Of a stretch of DNA of 64,000 nucleotides, positions 8,868 through 16,927 are shown piece after piece (positions within the stretch are counted from its first letter, which is position 1; each line of letters starts with the position of its first letter). A model generated the notes under the pieces. The model worked only from the letters and a program-made list of their open reading frames with translations. It was not told the DNA's origin and ran no database searches. The DNA comes from Allobosea sp. OK403 (GTDB taxonomy: Bacteria; Pseudomonadota; Alphaproteobacteria; Rhizobiales; Beijerinckiaceae): contig NZ_FOQV01000001.1 of the NCBI RefSeq assembly GCF_900113835.1, forward strand, positions 868,001 through 932,000, given 5' to 3'. Made by a program: the position numbers and the translations under genes.

Positions 8868-10385
8868 CTAGAGGTCATGCCCCGAATAGGAGCAGTTGAA
8901 CGATTTGTTGCAGAGGGGAAAGTCGGCGACGATATTGCCCTCGATCGCGGCCTCCAGCAGCGGCCACTGGAACCAGGACGGATCACGCAGGTGGCAGCGA
9001 TCGACGCATCCATCTGCTCCGAGGCGGACCCAGGCGAGAATATCGCCGCGGAATCCTTCGACCAGCGCCAAACCCTCAGCGGGTTTGCCGGTCGCCCCCA
9101 CGGATGCGCGCAGAGTGCCGTCCGTCGGCATGGCATCAAGAATCTGTTCTATCAGCGCAAGGCTCTGCTGGACCTCCTGGATGCGGATCCAGACCCGCGC
9201 GTTGACATCGCCTTCACCGCGCACGGGGACCTCGAAACGTAAACTGTCATAGGGCGCATAGGCGAGGTTGCGTCGAACATCAAAGTTCCGCCCCGATGCC
9301 CTGCCGACACAGCCTCCGCAGCCATACTGCCGGGCCAGCGTCGGATTCAGGATGCCGGTTCCGACCGTCCTGTCCTGAAGCGAGGCGGTATTATCATAGA
9401 GCTCAACCAGCGCCGGAAAGGCCTTCCCGGCGATATCGGCCAATTCACGGATTTGCCCGGCCCCTTCCGGAGTGAGATCCCCTGCGACGCCACCCGGCGT
9501 GATGCAATCCATCATCAGGCGATGCCCGAAGCAGGCGGCAGCGGCCCGCAGCACGCGCTCGCGCAGAACGCTGGTATGGGCGTGCAGGAGCGCGAAGGCG
9601 GCATCGTTGCAGATCGCGCCGATATCCCCGAAATGATTGGCGAGACGTTCGAGCTCGGCCATCAGGGCGCGCAGCCAGAGGGCGCGCAGGGGCACGTCGA
9701 TGCCAAGCGCCGCCTCGACGGCGCGGGCGAATGCGAAGGCATAGGCGACCGTGCTGTCGCCCGAGGTTCGTCCGGCGAGGCGCGCGGCCTGTTCGATGGA
9801 TGCGCCGGCCATTAGCGACTCGACGCCCTTGTGGGTGTAGCCCAGCCGCTCCTCGAGCCGCACTACCGTCTCACCATTGGCGGTGAAGCGAAAATGGCCC
9901 GGCTCGATGATGCCCGCATGCACGGGGCCGACCGGAATCTGGTGCAGGCCCTCGCCCTCCGCGCCGAGGAATGGATAGCTCGTGGGCTCCCCGGCTGCTT
10001 CGGCATAGCGAGCCAATGGGTTGCGCAGTCCCCACCGGCCGTGATCAAGCCAAGGCCGGGTGTCAGGCAGCTCCGCAAGTTCGATCCCGAACAGATCCCG
10101 GAGTGTGCGTTCCAGGCGCAGGGCCGGAGGATGAACCCGGCTCACCGAGGGGATCGGTCCCTCGCCGGTCAGCGCCGTGGCAACGATGACACCTCCCTCT
10201 CTCTCGTCGAGAAGCGCCATGTGAACTGCATCGGCATCTCCCCAGAGTCCAAGAAGGGTGCTCTCTCCATGGGAAAGCCGCGAGATCAAAGTCTGCCAAA
10301 GCGAAGCACTCACCACGACCCGAGGGTATGGTCGATGCGCCTCGATCACGCGACCGGTTGTAATTATGTCGGAGAGGGTCGGCAT
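8868..10385 (-). CDS. hyfG: NuoCD/HyfG-like large subunit without NiFe ligands
   Basis: A 505-residue protein. Residues 1-120 are a NuoC-like domain (HPPALRLERTLRDLFGIELA) and residues 145-505 are a NuoD/hydrogenase large-subunit domain (GPVHAGIIEPGHFRF, ERLGYTHKGVESL). Group 4 hydrogenases have an N-terminal CGIC-type motif shortly after this point, but here the sequence is LAGRTSGDSTVAY (206-210 RTSGD), with no cysteine. At the C-terminus the usual DPCxxC is replaced by FPLCNKSFNCSYSGHDL (C492, C498). Hence no NiFe centre should form. An unusual CxxC (YGCGGCVGRASG, C356 and C359) sits where NuoD has a YG-x-x-GP-x-x-RASG-like loop near the quinone site. It lies between the HyfF-like and HyfI-like genes. 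Confidence 0.88.
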   Translation of the reverse strand: MPTLSDIITTGRVIEAHRPYPRVVVSASLWQTLISRLSHGESTLLGLWGDADAVHMALLDEREGGVIVATALTGEGPIPSVSRVHPPALRLERTLRDLFGIELAELPDTRPWLDHGRWGLRNPLARYAEAAGEPTSYPFLGAEGEGLHQIPVGPVHAGIIEPGHFRFTANGETVVRLEERLGYTHKGVESLMAGASIEQAARLAGRTSGDSTVAYAFAFARAVEAALGIDVPLRALWLRALMAELERLANHFGDIGAICNDAAFALLHAHTSVLRERVLRAAAACFGHRLMMDCITPGGVAGDLTPEGAGQIRELADIAGKAFPALVELYDNTASLQDRTVGTGILNPTLARQYGCGGCVGRASGRNFDVRRNLAYAPYDSLRFEVPVRGEGDVNARVWIRIQEVQQSLALIEQILDAMPTDGTLRASVGATGKPAEGLALVEGFRGDILAWVRLGADGCVDRCHLRDPSWFQWPLLEAAIEGNIVADFPLCNKSFNCSYSGHDL

Positions 10386-10400
10386 CGCTTATGTCCTCCC

Positions 10401-11849
10401 TTACCCGAGCAGGCCTGCAACGTGCCGAAACCAGTCGACGAGTGGTGGCGGCAGATAGATGCCCGCCATCAGGACCAGAGCGAGATGTCCGATCATCGGA
10501 AGGTAGGACGCCTGCACCGGTTCGCTGCTGCCGGTAGGCTCGCCGAAGGCCAGCCCATGGACCCGCAGCATGAGCGCTCCGAATGCGACGAGCAGGCCGA
10601 GGACCAACGGCAGCGCCAACAGAGGCTCGCGGGCGAAGGTCGAGCTGACCACCAGGAATTCGCTCATGAAGATTCCGAGCGGCGGCATGCCGGCGATGGC
10701 AACCACACCCACGACTAGGCCCCACCCCAAGACTGGATGGCTGACCGTCAAGCCGTGGAGGTCGGCAATCTTCTGCGTGCCCTTGGCCTGGGCGATATGG
10801 CCGACGGCAAAAAAGATCGCCGACTTTGTCAGGCTGTGCATCGTCATGTGCAGAAGGCCCGCGAAATTGGCCAGCGGTCCCCCCATGCCGAATGCGAAGA
10901 CAATGATGCCCATATGCTCGATCGACGAATAGGCGAACATCCGTTTGATGTCGCGGCGGCGGTAAAGCATGAACCCGGCGAAGACGAGCGAGAGCAGGCC
11001 CAGCGTCACCATCAACGGCCCGGGCGTCAGCGCCGCGGGATTGGCGGCCAGCAGCAGCTTGAAGCGCAGGACGGCGTAGAGCGCGACATTGAGCAGCAGG
11101 CCCGACAGCACGGCCGAGATTGGCGTTGGGCCTTCGGCATGGGCATCCGGCAACCAAGCGTGCAACGGTGCCAAGCCTACCTTTGTGCCGTAGCCGAGCA
11201 ACAGGAAAACGAAGGCGAGGTTGAGTAGCGCGGGATCGAAGCCGGAGACGCGCTGGATCAGCACAGTCCAGACCATGCCGTCCAAGCCTTCGCCGACCAC
11301 CGGCCGGGCAGCCATATAGACCAGAATCGTCCCGAAGAGCGCGAGCGCGATGCCGACGCTGCCGAGGATGAAGTATTTCCAGGCCGCCTCGATTGCGGCG
11401 TCGGTGCGGTAGATGCCGACCATGATCACTGTAGTGAGCGTCGCCATCTCGATCGCTACCCACATCAGGCCGATATTATTGGCCACCAGCGCCAGGTTCA
11501 TGGCGAACAGCAGGGCCTGGTACATGGCGTGGTAGAAGCGCAAATGGGCCGGAGTGAGCCGCTCCGTCTCCAGTTCGTGGGCAATGTAGCTGGCGCTGAA
11601 GACGCTAGTGGTGAAGCCGACGAAAGTGTTGAGGACGACGAAGACGATATTGAGATCATCGACCAGGATGTAGGGACCGGGCTCGGGCTTCGACGCGAAC
11701 AGCGACAGCGCCGCGAGGAAGGTCAGGAAGGCCGAGAGGACGTTGAGCCGCGCCGAGAGACGGTAGTTTGGCAACAATGCCAACAAGACACTCGTCGCGG
11801 CAGGAATGGCCAGGATCAAGGTGACGCCGTCGACCGGAAGCGGATTCAT
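10401..11849 (-). CDS. hyfF: HyfF-like proton-translocating membrane subunit
   Basis: A 482-residue protein with about 14 hydrophobic helices of the NuoL/M/N antiporter family. The pumping residues are visible: the helix-5 glutamate in MWVAIEMATLTTVIMVGIY and the helix-7 lysine in GYGTKVGLAPLHAWLPDAHA. The following PTPISAVLSGLLLNVALYAV segment is diagnostic. E. coli HyfF is about 525 residues. Its start overlaps the hyfE stop by 4 bases (ATGA), indicating coupled translation. It is expected to move protons or sodium across the inner membrane, driven by the peripheral redox subunits. Confidence 0.9.
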   Translation of the reverse strand: MNPLPVDGVTLILAIPAATSVLLALLPNYRLSARLNVLSAFLTFLAALSLFASKPEPGPYILVDDLNIVFVVLNTFVGFTTSVFSASYIAHELETERLTPAHLRFYHAMYQALLFAMNLALVANNIGLMWVAIEMATLTTVIMVGIYRTDAAIEAAWKYFILGSVGIALALFGTILVYMAARPVVGEGLDGMVWTVLIQRVSGFDPALLNLAFVFLLLGYGTKVGLAPLHAWLPDAHAEGPTPISAVLSGLLLNVALYAVLRFKLLLAANPAALTPGPLMVTLGLLSLVFAGFMLYRRRDIKRMFAYSSIEHMGIIVFAFGMGGPLANFAGLLHMTMHSLTKSAIFFAVGHIAQAKGTQKIADLHGLTVSHPVLGWGLVVGVVAIAGMPPLGIFMSEFLVVSSTFAREPLLALPLVLGLLVAFGALMLRVHGLAFGEPTGSSEPVQASYLPMIGHLALVLMAGIYLPPPLVDWFRHVAGLLG

Positions 11850-12508
11850 CGCTGGTCCCCGCGGAACCGGTCGAGCGCGTGGACATCGACGGTGTCGAAC
11901 CGCTCGCGGATGCGAAACAGGAAGATGCCGATCACGATGAACGCGACGAGAACCGAAAAGGCCACGCTGATCTCGACCACAAGCGGCATGCCCTTGGCGC
12001 CGGTCGCGGCCAGGATCAGGCCGTTCTCCAGCGACATGAAGCCGACGACCTGACTAACCGCGTTGCGGCGTGTCACCATCATCAGTAGACCCAGCAAGAC
12101 GACGGAGAGGGCAAAGGCCAAATCCTCCCGCGCGAGCGGGTCGGCGTCGGCCGTCACTTTCAACATGACCACCATGGACAGGGCGACAAGCCCAATGCCC
12201 GCCAGCATGGTGGGGCCGATGCTGACGACGTTCTCGATCTCGCGATGGATGCCGAGCCGGGCGATGATCCGATGCAGCGCCACCGGAATCACGATCGCCT
12301 TGACGACCAGCGCGATCACGGCGGTGATGTAGAGATGCGGGGCGCCCTGGACCCAAGCCTGCCACGCAACCGACATGGCGAGCACCGTCGCCTGCAAGGC
12401 AAACACGTTGAGAAGCGCGTAGAGCCGATCCTGGTACAGCAGCATCAGGCTGACGAGCACCAATCCGCCGGCGAGCAAATGGGCGATATCGAAGGCCAGG
12501 TTGCCCAT
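11846..12508 (-). CDS. hyfE: HyfE-like membrane subunit
   Basis: A 220-residue protein with six to seven helices, matching hydrogenase-4 component E (about 216 residues in E. coli). Its C-terminal part is of NuoK type (SLENGLILAATGAKGMPLVV, then FSVLVAFIVIGIFLFRIRER), including a membrane-buried glutamate in the SLENG motif that is important in NuoK. The gene abuts hyfC directly and overlaps hyfF by 4 bases. It would link the HyfC/NuoH-like and antiporter-like subunits in the membrane arm. Confidence 0.88.
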   Translation of the reverse strand: MGNLAFDIAHLLAGGLVLVSLMLLYQDRLYALLNVFALQATVLAMSVAWQAWVQGAPHLYITAVIALVVKAIVIPVALHRIIARLGIHREIENVVSIGPTMLAGIGLVALSMVVMLKVTADADPLAREDLAFALSVVLLGLLMMVTRRNAVSQVVGFMSLENGLILAATGAKGMPLVVEISVAFSVLVAFIVIGIFLFRIRERFDTVDVHALDRFRGDQR

Positions 12509-13465
12509 CTAGAGGCTCCGCGACACGAAGAGCAGCAAGGTGCCGAGCAGACCGAGCATGAGGGCGGCTCCAAGGAAGTCCGGCACGCGGAAAACGCGCA
12601 TCTTCGCGACGGTGGTTTCGAACAGGGCGAGCAGAAAGCCGCCGGCGGCAAGCTTGGCGATATAGGCCGCGACGCCCGCGACCTGGGCCGCGGCACCTGC
12701 GCCGGGCAGCGCCAGCCCCCAAGGCAGGAACACGCAGCCGATCAGCGAGATGTAGAGCAGGAGCTTCAGCGACGCCGCGAGTTCGATCATCGCGAGGTGC
12801 CGTCCGGAATATTCCAGCACCATCGCCTCGTGGACCATGGTCAGTTCGAGATGCGTCGCAGGGTTGTCAACAGGAATGCGGGCGTTTTCGGCGATCGCCA
12901 CCATTACGAGCGCGACGAGCGCAAGTGCGAGCGAAACCCTCACTCCAACCGACGAGGACAGCATGAAGCTCGCGACATTCGAGAGCTGGGTCGATCCAGC
13001 GAGGAGCGCGAGCGTGAACACGATCATAATCATCGCGGGTTCGGCGAGCGTTGCGATCATGACCTCCCGGCTCGACCCGATGCCGCCAAAGCTCGTGCCG
13101 ACATCCATCCCGGCGAGAGCCAAAAAGAACCGCGCGCTGCCGAGCAAGGCGATGATCGCGATCAGATCCGCGGACCAACTGAACAGAAGGCTGGTGGCGA
13201 AGGTCGGCACCAACGCTGCAGCCACCCAAATCGTCGCAAAGATCAGGTAGGGGATCACCCGAAACAACCAGGAAGCAGTATCCGCAAGGATCACCTCCTT
13301 GCGTAGGAGCCGCAAGAGATCCCGGTAAGGCTGCACGATCGGCGCGCCGCGGCGGCGCAGCAGCCGCGCTTTCACCTTGCGGATGAAGCCGGTGAGCAGC
13401 GGAGCCAGCATCAGTACCAGGAGCATTTGCGCGCTCTGGATGGCAAGGTCCGAGATCACGACCAT
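12509..13465 (-). CDS. hyfC: HyfC/NuoH-like membrane anchor subunit
   Basis: A 318-residue protein with about eight helices, the size of E. coli HyfC (about 315). The NuoH-family segments are present: RRGAPIVQPYRDLLRLLRKE early on and the acidic loop IPVDNPATHLELTMVHEAMV followed by EYSGRHLAMIELAASLKL. In complex I this acidic funnel connects the quinone cavity to the proton channels. It overlaps hyfB by 10 bases. It supports a quinone- or redox-coupled ion pump rather than a stand-alone antiporter. Confidence 0.9.
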   Translation of the reverse strand: MVVISDLAIQSAQMLLVLMLAPLLTGFIRKVKARLLRRRGAPIVQPYRDLLRLLRKEVILADTASWLFRVIPYLIFATIWVAAALVPTFATSLLFSWSADLIAIIALLGSARFFLALAGMDVGTSFGGIGSSREVMIATLAEPAMIMIVFTLALLAGSTQLSNVASFMLSSSVGVRVSLALALVALVMVAIAENARIPVDNPATHLELTMVHEAMVLEYSGRHLAMIELAASLKLLLYISLIGCVFLPWGLALPGAGAAAQVAGVAAYIAKLAAGGFLLALFETTVAKMRVFRVPDFLGAALMLGLLGTLLLFVSRSL

Positions 13466-15468
13466 AGCGCCAGGACCAGCAGGAGGAAGACAAGGGCGAA
13501 GAAGACCAAGCTGAGATATTGGCGGATGGTCAGGAACTGGAGCCGGTTGAGCCGCTCGGCTGCGAAGGACACGGCGTTGGTGACGGGGGTATAGATCAGC
13601 TCCCAGGCGCGATCATGCAGATCAACCTCGATCCGGGCTGGACGCAGGTCTCCCGGCGGGGGCATCTCGACACGCTCCTGGGCCTGAAAGGCATAGCCGC
13701 CGAAGACGCGGCGAATCGGTTGGGCGAAGCTGCTGGCAGTGTATTGCGTGGCCGGACTGGATTGCGGAAAGCCGCAATCCCATGCCGGCGCGCGGCGCAG
13801 GGCATGCGAGGCTAGCCGGTGGATGACGTAAGCTGCAAGCGAGGCCGATGCCGCGATGAAGCAGAAGACGAGGAGGCCGTTATAGGAGCTCCGGCTTTCG
13901 ACGACCGGTACGATCGAGAACCAGTTGATCCCGCCTTGTACTGGCATTCGGTCGCCGACGAGGCTCTGCACCACCGGCGCAATGGCATCGATCACAAAAC
14001 CGGGCAGGATGCCGGCGAGAATGCAGAGCCCTGCAAGGATAACCATCGCGCTGAGCGACCAGCGATCGACCTCCGCAGCCCTTTCTGCTGCCTGCGTGCG
14101 GGGCCGGCCGAGAAAGACGATCCCGAAGACCCGGACGAAGCAGGCCGCGGCGAGCGCGGCCGACAGGGCCAGCAGCGCGCCGACCGCGGGCACGAGTAGC
14201 TTCAGTCCCCATAGCGGAAGTTGCGGGCTCAGCAGAATGGCCTGGAAGGCAAGCCATTCGGAGGCGAAGCCGTTCAGAGGCGGCAGCGCCGAAATCGCGA
14301 CGCAGGCGACCAGCACCACGACGCTCGTGGTCGGCATGCGATGGATCAGCCCTCCAAGACCCTCCATCTGACGCTCGCCGGTCGCAGTGAGCACGGCGCC
14401 AGCCCCAAAGAACAAAGCGCTCTTGAAAAGCGCGTGATTGAAAGCATGGAAGAGCGCCGCGGTCAGCGCCAAGGCGCTCGCTGCGGGCAGGCTGTTTGCG
14501 CGGAATGCGAGTGCGAGGCCGAGCCCGACGAAGATCAGGCCTATATTCTCGATCGTGCTGTAGGCAAGCACGCGCTTGAGATCTGTCTCCATCAGCGCGT
14601 AGAGCACGCCGAGTACGGCGGTCCCACTACCGATGGCCAGAATCGGAAAACTCCACCACCAGGCCGCCGGGCCGAGCAGATCGAAGACGATCCGGATGAA
14701 GCCATAGACCGCGACCTTGGTCATCACCCCGCTCATCAACGCCGAGACATGGCTTGGCGCCGCCGGGTGGGCGAGCGGTAGCCAGACATGCAGCGGCACG
14801 AGGCCAGCTTTCGATCCTGCGCCGAGCAAGGCAAGGCCGAGGACGAAACCTGCGAGCGGCGGCGAGAGCTGGTGAGCGCGGATCGAGGCGAAGGCGTAGC
14901 CCCCCTCCGGCCCCGCCAGCAGGCCGAAAGCGAGCAGCAGGGCGAGCGTGCCGAAACACGCCATCACGATATAGACGTAACCGGCACGAATATTGTCGCG
15001 CTCGTGGTGGTGCGCCATGACGAGCGCCCAGGAGGCGAGGGACATGAATTCCCAGGACAGGAGGAAACTGAAGGCGTCATCCGCCAGAATGACGAGATTC
15101 ATGCCGGCCAGGAACGCCGGAAAGAACGGTAGCACGCGTTGTGGCTCGCGCTCGTGCTGACCATAGCCGATACCGTAGAGGCTCGCAGCCGCACCGCCGA
15201 GATTGATCACGACCAGGAAGAAGGCCGACAGCGCATCCATGCGGAAATGAGCGCCGATCCAGGGAAGGCCTAGAGGCAACACGATACTGGGCGGAGCTCC
15301 AACGCCTCCAACAAGCTGGAGCACCGCCGTGATCAACGCAACGGTGCTGGTGGCGGCAGTCGCGCCATAGATGAGACGCGACCCTTGCGGCCAGTTGCCG
15401 GCGACGATGCCGAAACCCGCAATGCCCAGCAGAGCCGCCACGCACCACAGTCCGACGATCGTTACCAT
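13456..15468 (-). CDS. hyfB: HyfB-like proton-translocating membrane subunit
   Basis: A 670-residue NuoL/HyfB-family protein with at least 14 helices, equal in length to E. coli HyfB (about 672). The key charged residues are visible: FLLSWEFMSLASWALVMAHH (glutamate) and LGAGSKAGLVPLHVWLPLAH (lysine). The typical HVSALMSGVMTKVAVYGFIR follows. The C-terminal 200 residues include a soluble stretch (AWDCGFPQSSPATQYTASSF), characteristic of HyfB rather than NuoL. It is the first structural gene of the operon, 11 bases after the XRE regulator gene. Confidence 0.92.
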   Translation of the reverse strand: MVTIVGLWCVAALLGIAGFGIVAGNWPQGSRLIYGATAATSTVALITAVLQLVGGVGAPPSIVLPLGLPWIGAHFRMDALSAFFLVVINLGGAAASLYGIGYGQHEREPQRVLPFFPAFLAGMNLVILADDAFSFLLSWEFMSLASWALVMAHHHERDNIRAGYVYIVMACFGTLALLLAFGLLAGPEGGYAFASIRAHQLSPPLAGFVLGLALLGAGSKAGLVPLHVWLPLAHPAAPSHVSALMSGVMTKVAVYGFIRIVFDLLGPAAWWWSFPILAIGSGTAVLGVLYALMETDLKRVLAYSTIENIGLIFVGLGLALAFRANSLPAASALALTAALFHAFNHALFKSALFFGAGAVLTATGERQMEGLGGLIHRMPTTSVVVLVACVAISALPPLNGFASEWLAFQAILLSPQLPLWGLKLLVPAVGALLALSAALAAACFVRVFGIVFLGRPRTQAAERAAEVDRWSLSAMVILAGLCILAGILPGFVIDAIAPVVQSLVGDRMPVQGGINWFSIVPVVESRSSYNGLLVFCFIAASASLAAYVIHRLASHALRRAPAWDCGFPQSSPATQYTASSFAQPIRRVFGGYAFQAQERVEMPPPGDLRPARIEVDLHDRAWELIYTPVTNAVSFAAERLNRLQFLTIRQYLSLVFFALVFLLLVLALWS

Positions 15469-15479
15469 CGTGCTCGCTC

Positions 15480-15788
15480 CTAGGCCGCTCTAGCCCCGGC
15501 TGTCTGGGTCATTTTGCGGGGCTGGTGCTCGACGCCGACGGCAGCTTCCTTGAGGCGAACGCCGCGCCCCTTGCCTTGACTGGGTATCCCTTCTCCGATG
15601 AGCTCGATTCCGGCTGTGTCCAACGCACCGATCAGCTTCATCAGTGAATCGACATTGCCTCGGATCACCCCGTCGCTTCCCTCCATGCGCTGGATCGTCG
15701 GCACAGAAAGCTGCGACAGCGCGGCAAGACCACGCTGGTCGATACCAAGAAGGGCGCGTGCGGCCCGTAACTGCGCTCCGGTGATCAT
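15480..15788 (-). CDS. XRE-type helix-turn-helix regulator leading the Hyf-like operon
   Basis: A 102-residue protein from the ATG at 15788 (MITGAQLRAARALLGIDQRG). A Cro/C1-type helix-turn-helix occupies residues 4-40 (AQLRAARALLGIDQRGLAAL, SQLSVPTIQRMEGS), followed by a predicted dimerisation helix and a basic tail. A longer frame to 15938 adds 50 residues that do not look like protein and overlaps the divergent gene. It sits 11 bases upstream of hyfB on the same strand. It is therefore probably the first gene of the operon and may control it together with the divergent small gene at 15937. Confidence 0.8.
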   Translation of the reverse strand: MITGAQLRAARALLGIDQRGLAALSQLSVPTIQRMEGSDGVIRGNVDSLMKLIGALDTAGIELIGEGIPSQGKGRGVRLKEAAVGVEHQPRKMTQTAGARAA

Positions 15789-15936
15789 GGGCAGCCCATT
15801 GATTGCGACGCACCGAGTGTCGATAATGATTCCTACGCTTCTAACGATATTGTTTCCAGCATGATATTCGACGCTTGAGATATCAAATTGCCGGCACGGC
15901 CAGCCAACGAGCCACGTCTGTCGCAAGGAGGATGTC

Positions 15937-16212
15937 ATGCAGACCCGAGCGCTCTACAGCTTGTATCGGAGGCGTATCGAAGCGCTGTCCGAGAAGGCGG
16001 AGCCCAAAGACATCTGGGCGCCGGATTTACGTGCTCTCCTGAGCGAGCTGAAGGACCACTTGTCCGAAATTGAGCCTGCGAGCGCCGGGCTCGTGTGCGA
16101 AGGGCTCTGCCAGCAGCTTGAGCATGAAGCGCTTCAGGTCACCGATGCGCGTCGTCGCGAAATTCTGTCCTGCGCGATCAAGGGCATCGAGCAGCTATCG
16201 CTCCCGGACTGA
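15937..16212 (+). CDS. Small hypothetical protein (91 aa), divergent from the Hyf-like operon
   Basis: A strong ribosome-binding site (AGGAGG, 5 bases before ATG) supports this 91-residue gene. The protein is helical, acidic and soluble (LYRRRIEALSEKAEPKDIWA, then LLSELKDHLSEIEPASAGL), with two cysteines in VCEGLCQQLEHEAL. I do not recognise the family. It shares a 148-base divergent promoter region with the XRE regulator and is followed by a small membrane protein gene 22 bases downstream. Confidence 0.6.
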   Translation: MQTRALYSLYRRRIEALSEKAEPKDIWAPDLRALLSELKDHLSEIEPASAGLVCEGLCQQLEHEALQVTDARRREILSCAIKGIEQLSLPD

Positions 16213-16234
16213 AGCAAGCAGCTTTGTCGCGAAC

Positions 16235-16855
16235 ATGGTGCCCATTCAGCGCTTTTCCGCTCAGCTTCCCACGGATGGTCCGCGCCGAACCATCCGCGAC
16301 GCCATTTTCACCGAAGCGATGGCAAGTTTCGGCTATACGCTTCTCGTCCCCGTCCTTGGCTCACAGCCCGAGGGCCTTATTGGAGGCGCGGTTGGTTGGT
16401 GGGTCGATGAGACCGTCGGGGTGTCAGAGACCCTGCTTTTCCTCATACCCGTCCCAAATGGTTTCCCCGAGGACGTGTCGGCTCACCAGGTCGCTACCTA
16501 TCGGCACATCCTGGCGGTCTCGATCCTGCTCGCGATGGGATGTCTCGCAGCCTCGCGCAAGCGCTGGCCGTACTGGGCCTCGCGCACCACCTTGAGTTTA
16601 GTGCGCCTGCTTGGCGGGAGATGGGCCGCGAGAAAGGCTGCGTTGACCGGATATCGGCGAATGGTCCTTGGCCTGGTCGCGGTCACGTTGCTGCTGTTCT
16701 TTTTGGAGGCCCGCGCCGGAACGACCGCGGCCTTCCTGTATTCCCAGAGTTGGACGTTCTTGCGTGCTCCCCTGTTTGCGACAGCGGCATTCGCATTTAC
16801 CTGCTACGCCGCCGTCTTTCGGCAGTGTGCGCTATGGCGGAGAGACAATCGCTAA
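16235..16855 (+). CDS. Hypothetical membrane protein (206 aa)
   Basis: The ATG at 16235 gives 206 residues with about four hydrophobic segments (YTLLVPVLGSQPEGLIGGAV, HILAVSILLAMGCLAA, GLVAVTLLLFFLEARAG, APLFATAAFAFTCYAAVF) separated by arginine-rich loops. An upstream in-frame extension overlaps the 91-residue gene in another frame and is not credible. No family is recognised. It may be co-transcribed with the preceding small gene. It is convergent with the CPA1 antiporter gene. Confidence 0.55.
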   Translation: MVPIQRFSAQLPTDGPRRTIRDAIFTEAMASFGYTLLVPVLGSQPEGLIGGAVGWWVDETVGVSETLLFLIPVPNGFPEDVSAHQVATYRHILAVSILLAMGCLAASRKRWPYWASRTTLSLVRLLGGRWAARKAALTGYRRMVLGLVAVTLLLFFLEARAGTTAAFLYSQSWTFLRAPLFATAAFAFTCYAAVFRQCALWRRDNR

Positions 16856-16927
16856 ACACGCCAGCCCCATCACGACGCCATGGCCATCGCAATCCTCTCT
16901 GATTGTCGCACTCGTTGTGTGCGGAAA

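Noticed and set aside
8868..10385. Active NiFe hydrogenase large subunit
   Set aside because: The N-terminal CxxC ligand pair is absent and the C-terminal pair has the wrong spacing, so the family name does not imply hydrogenase activity.
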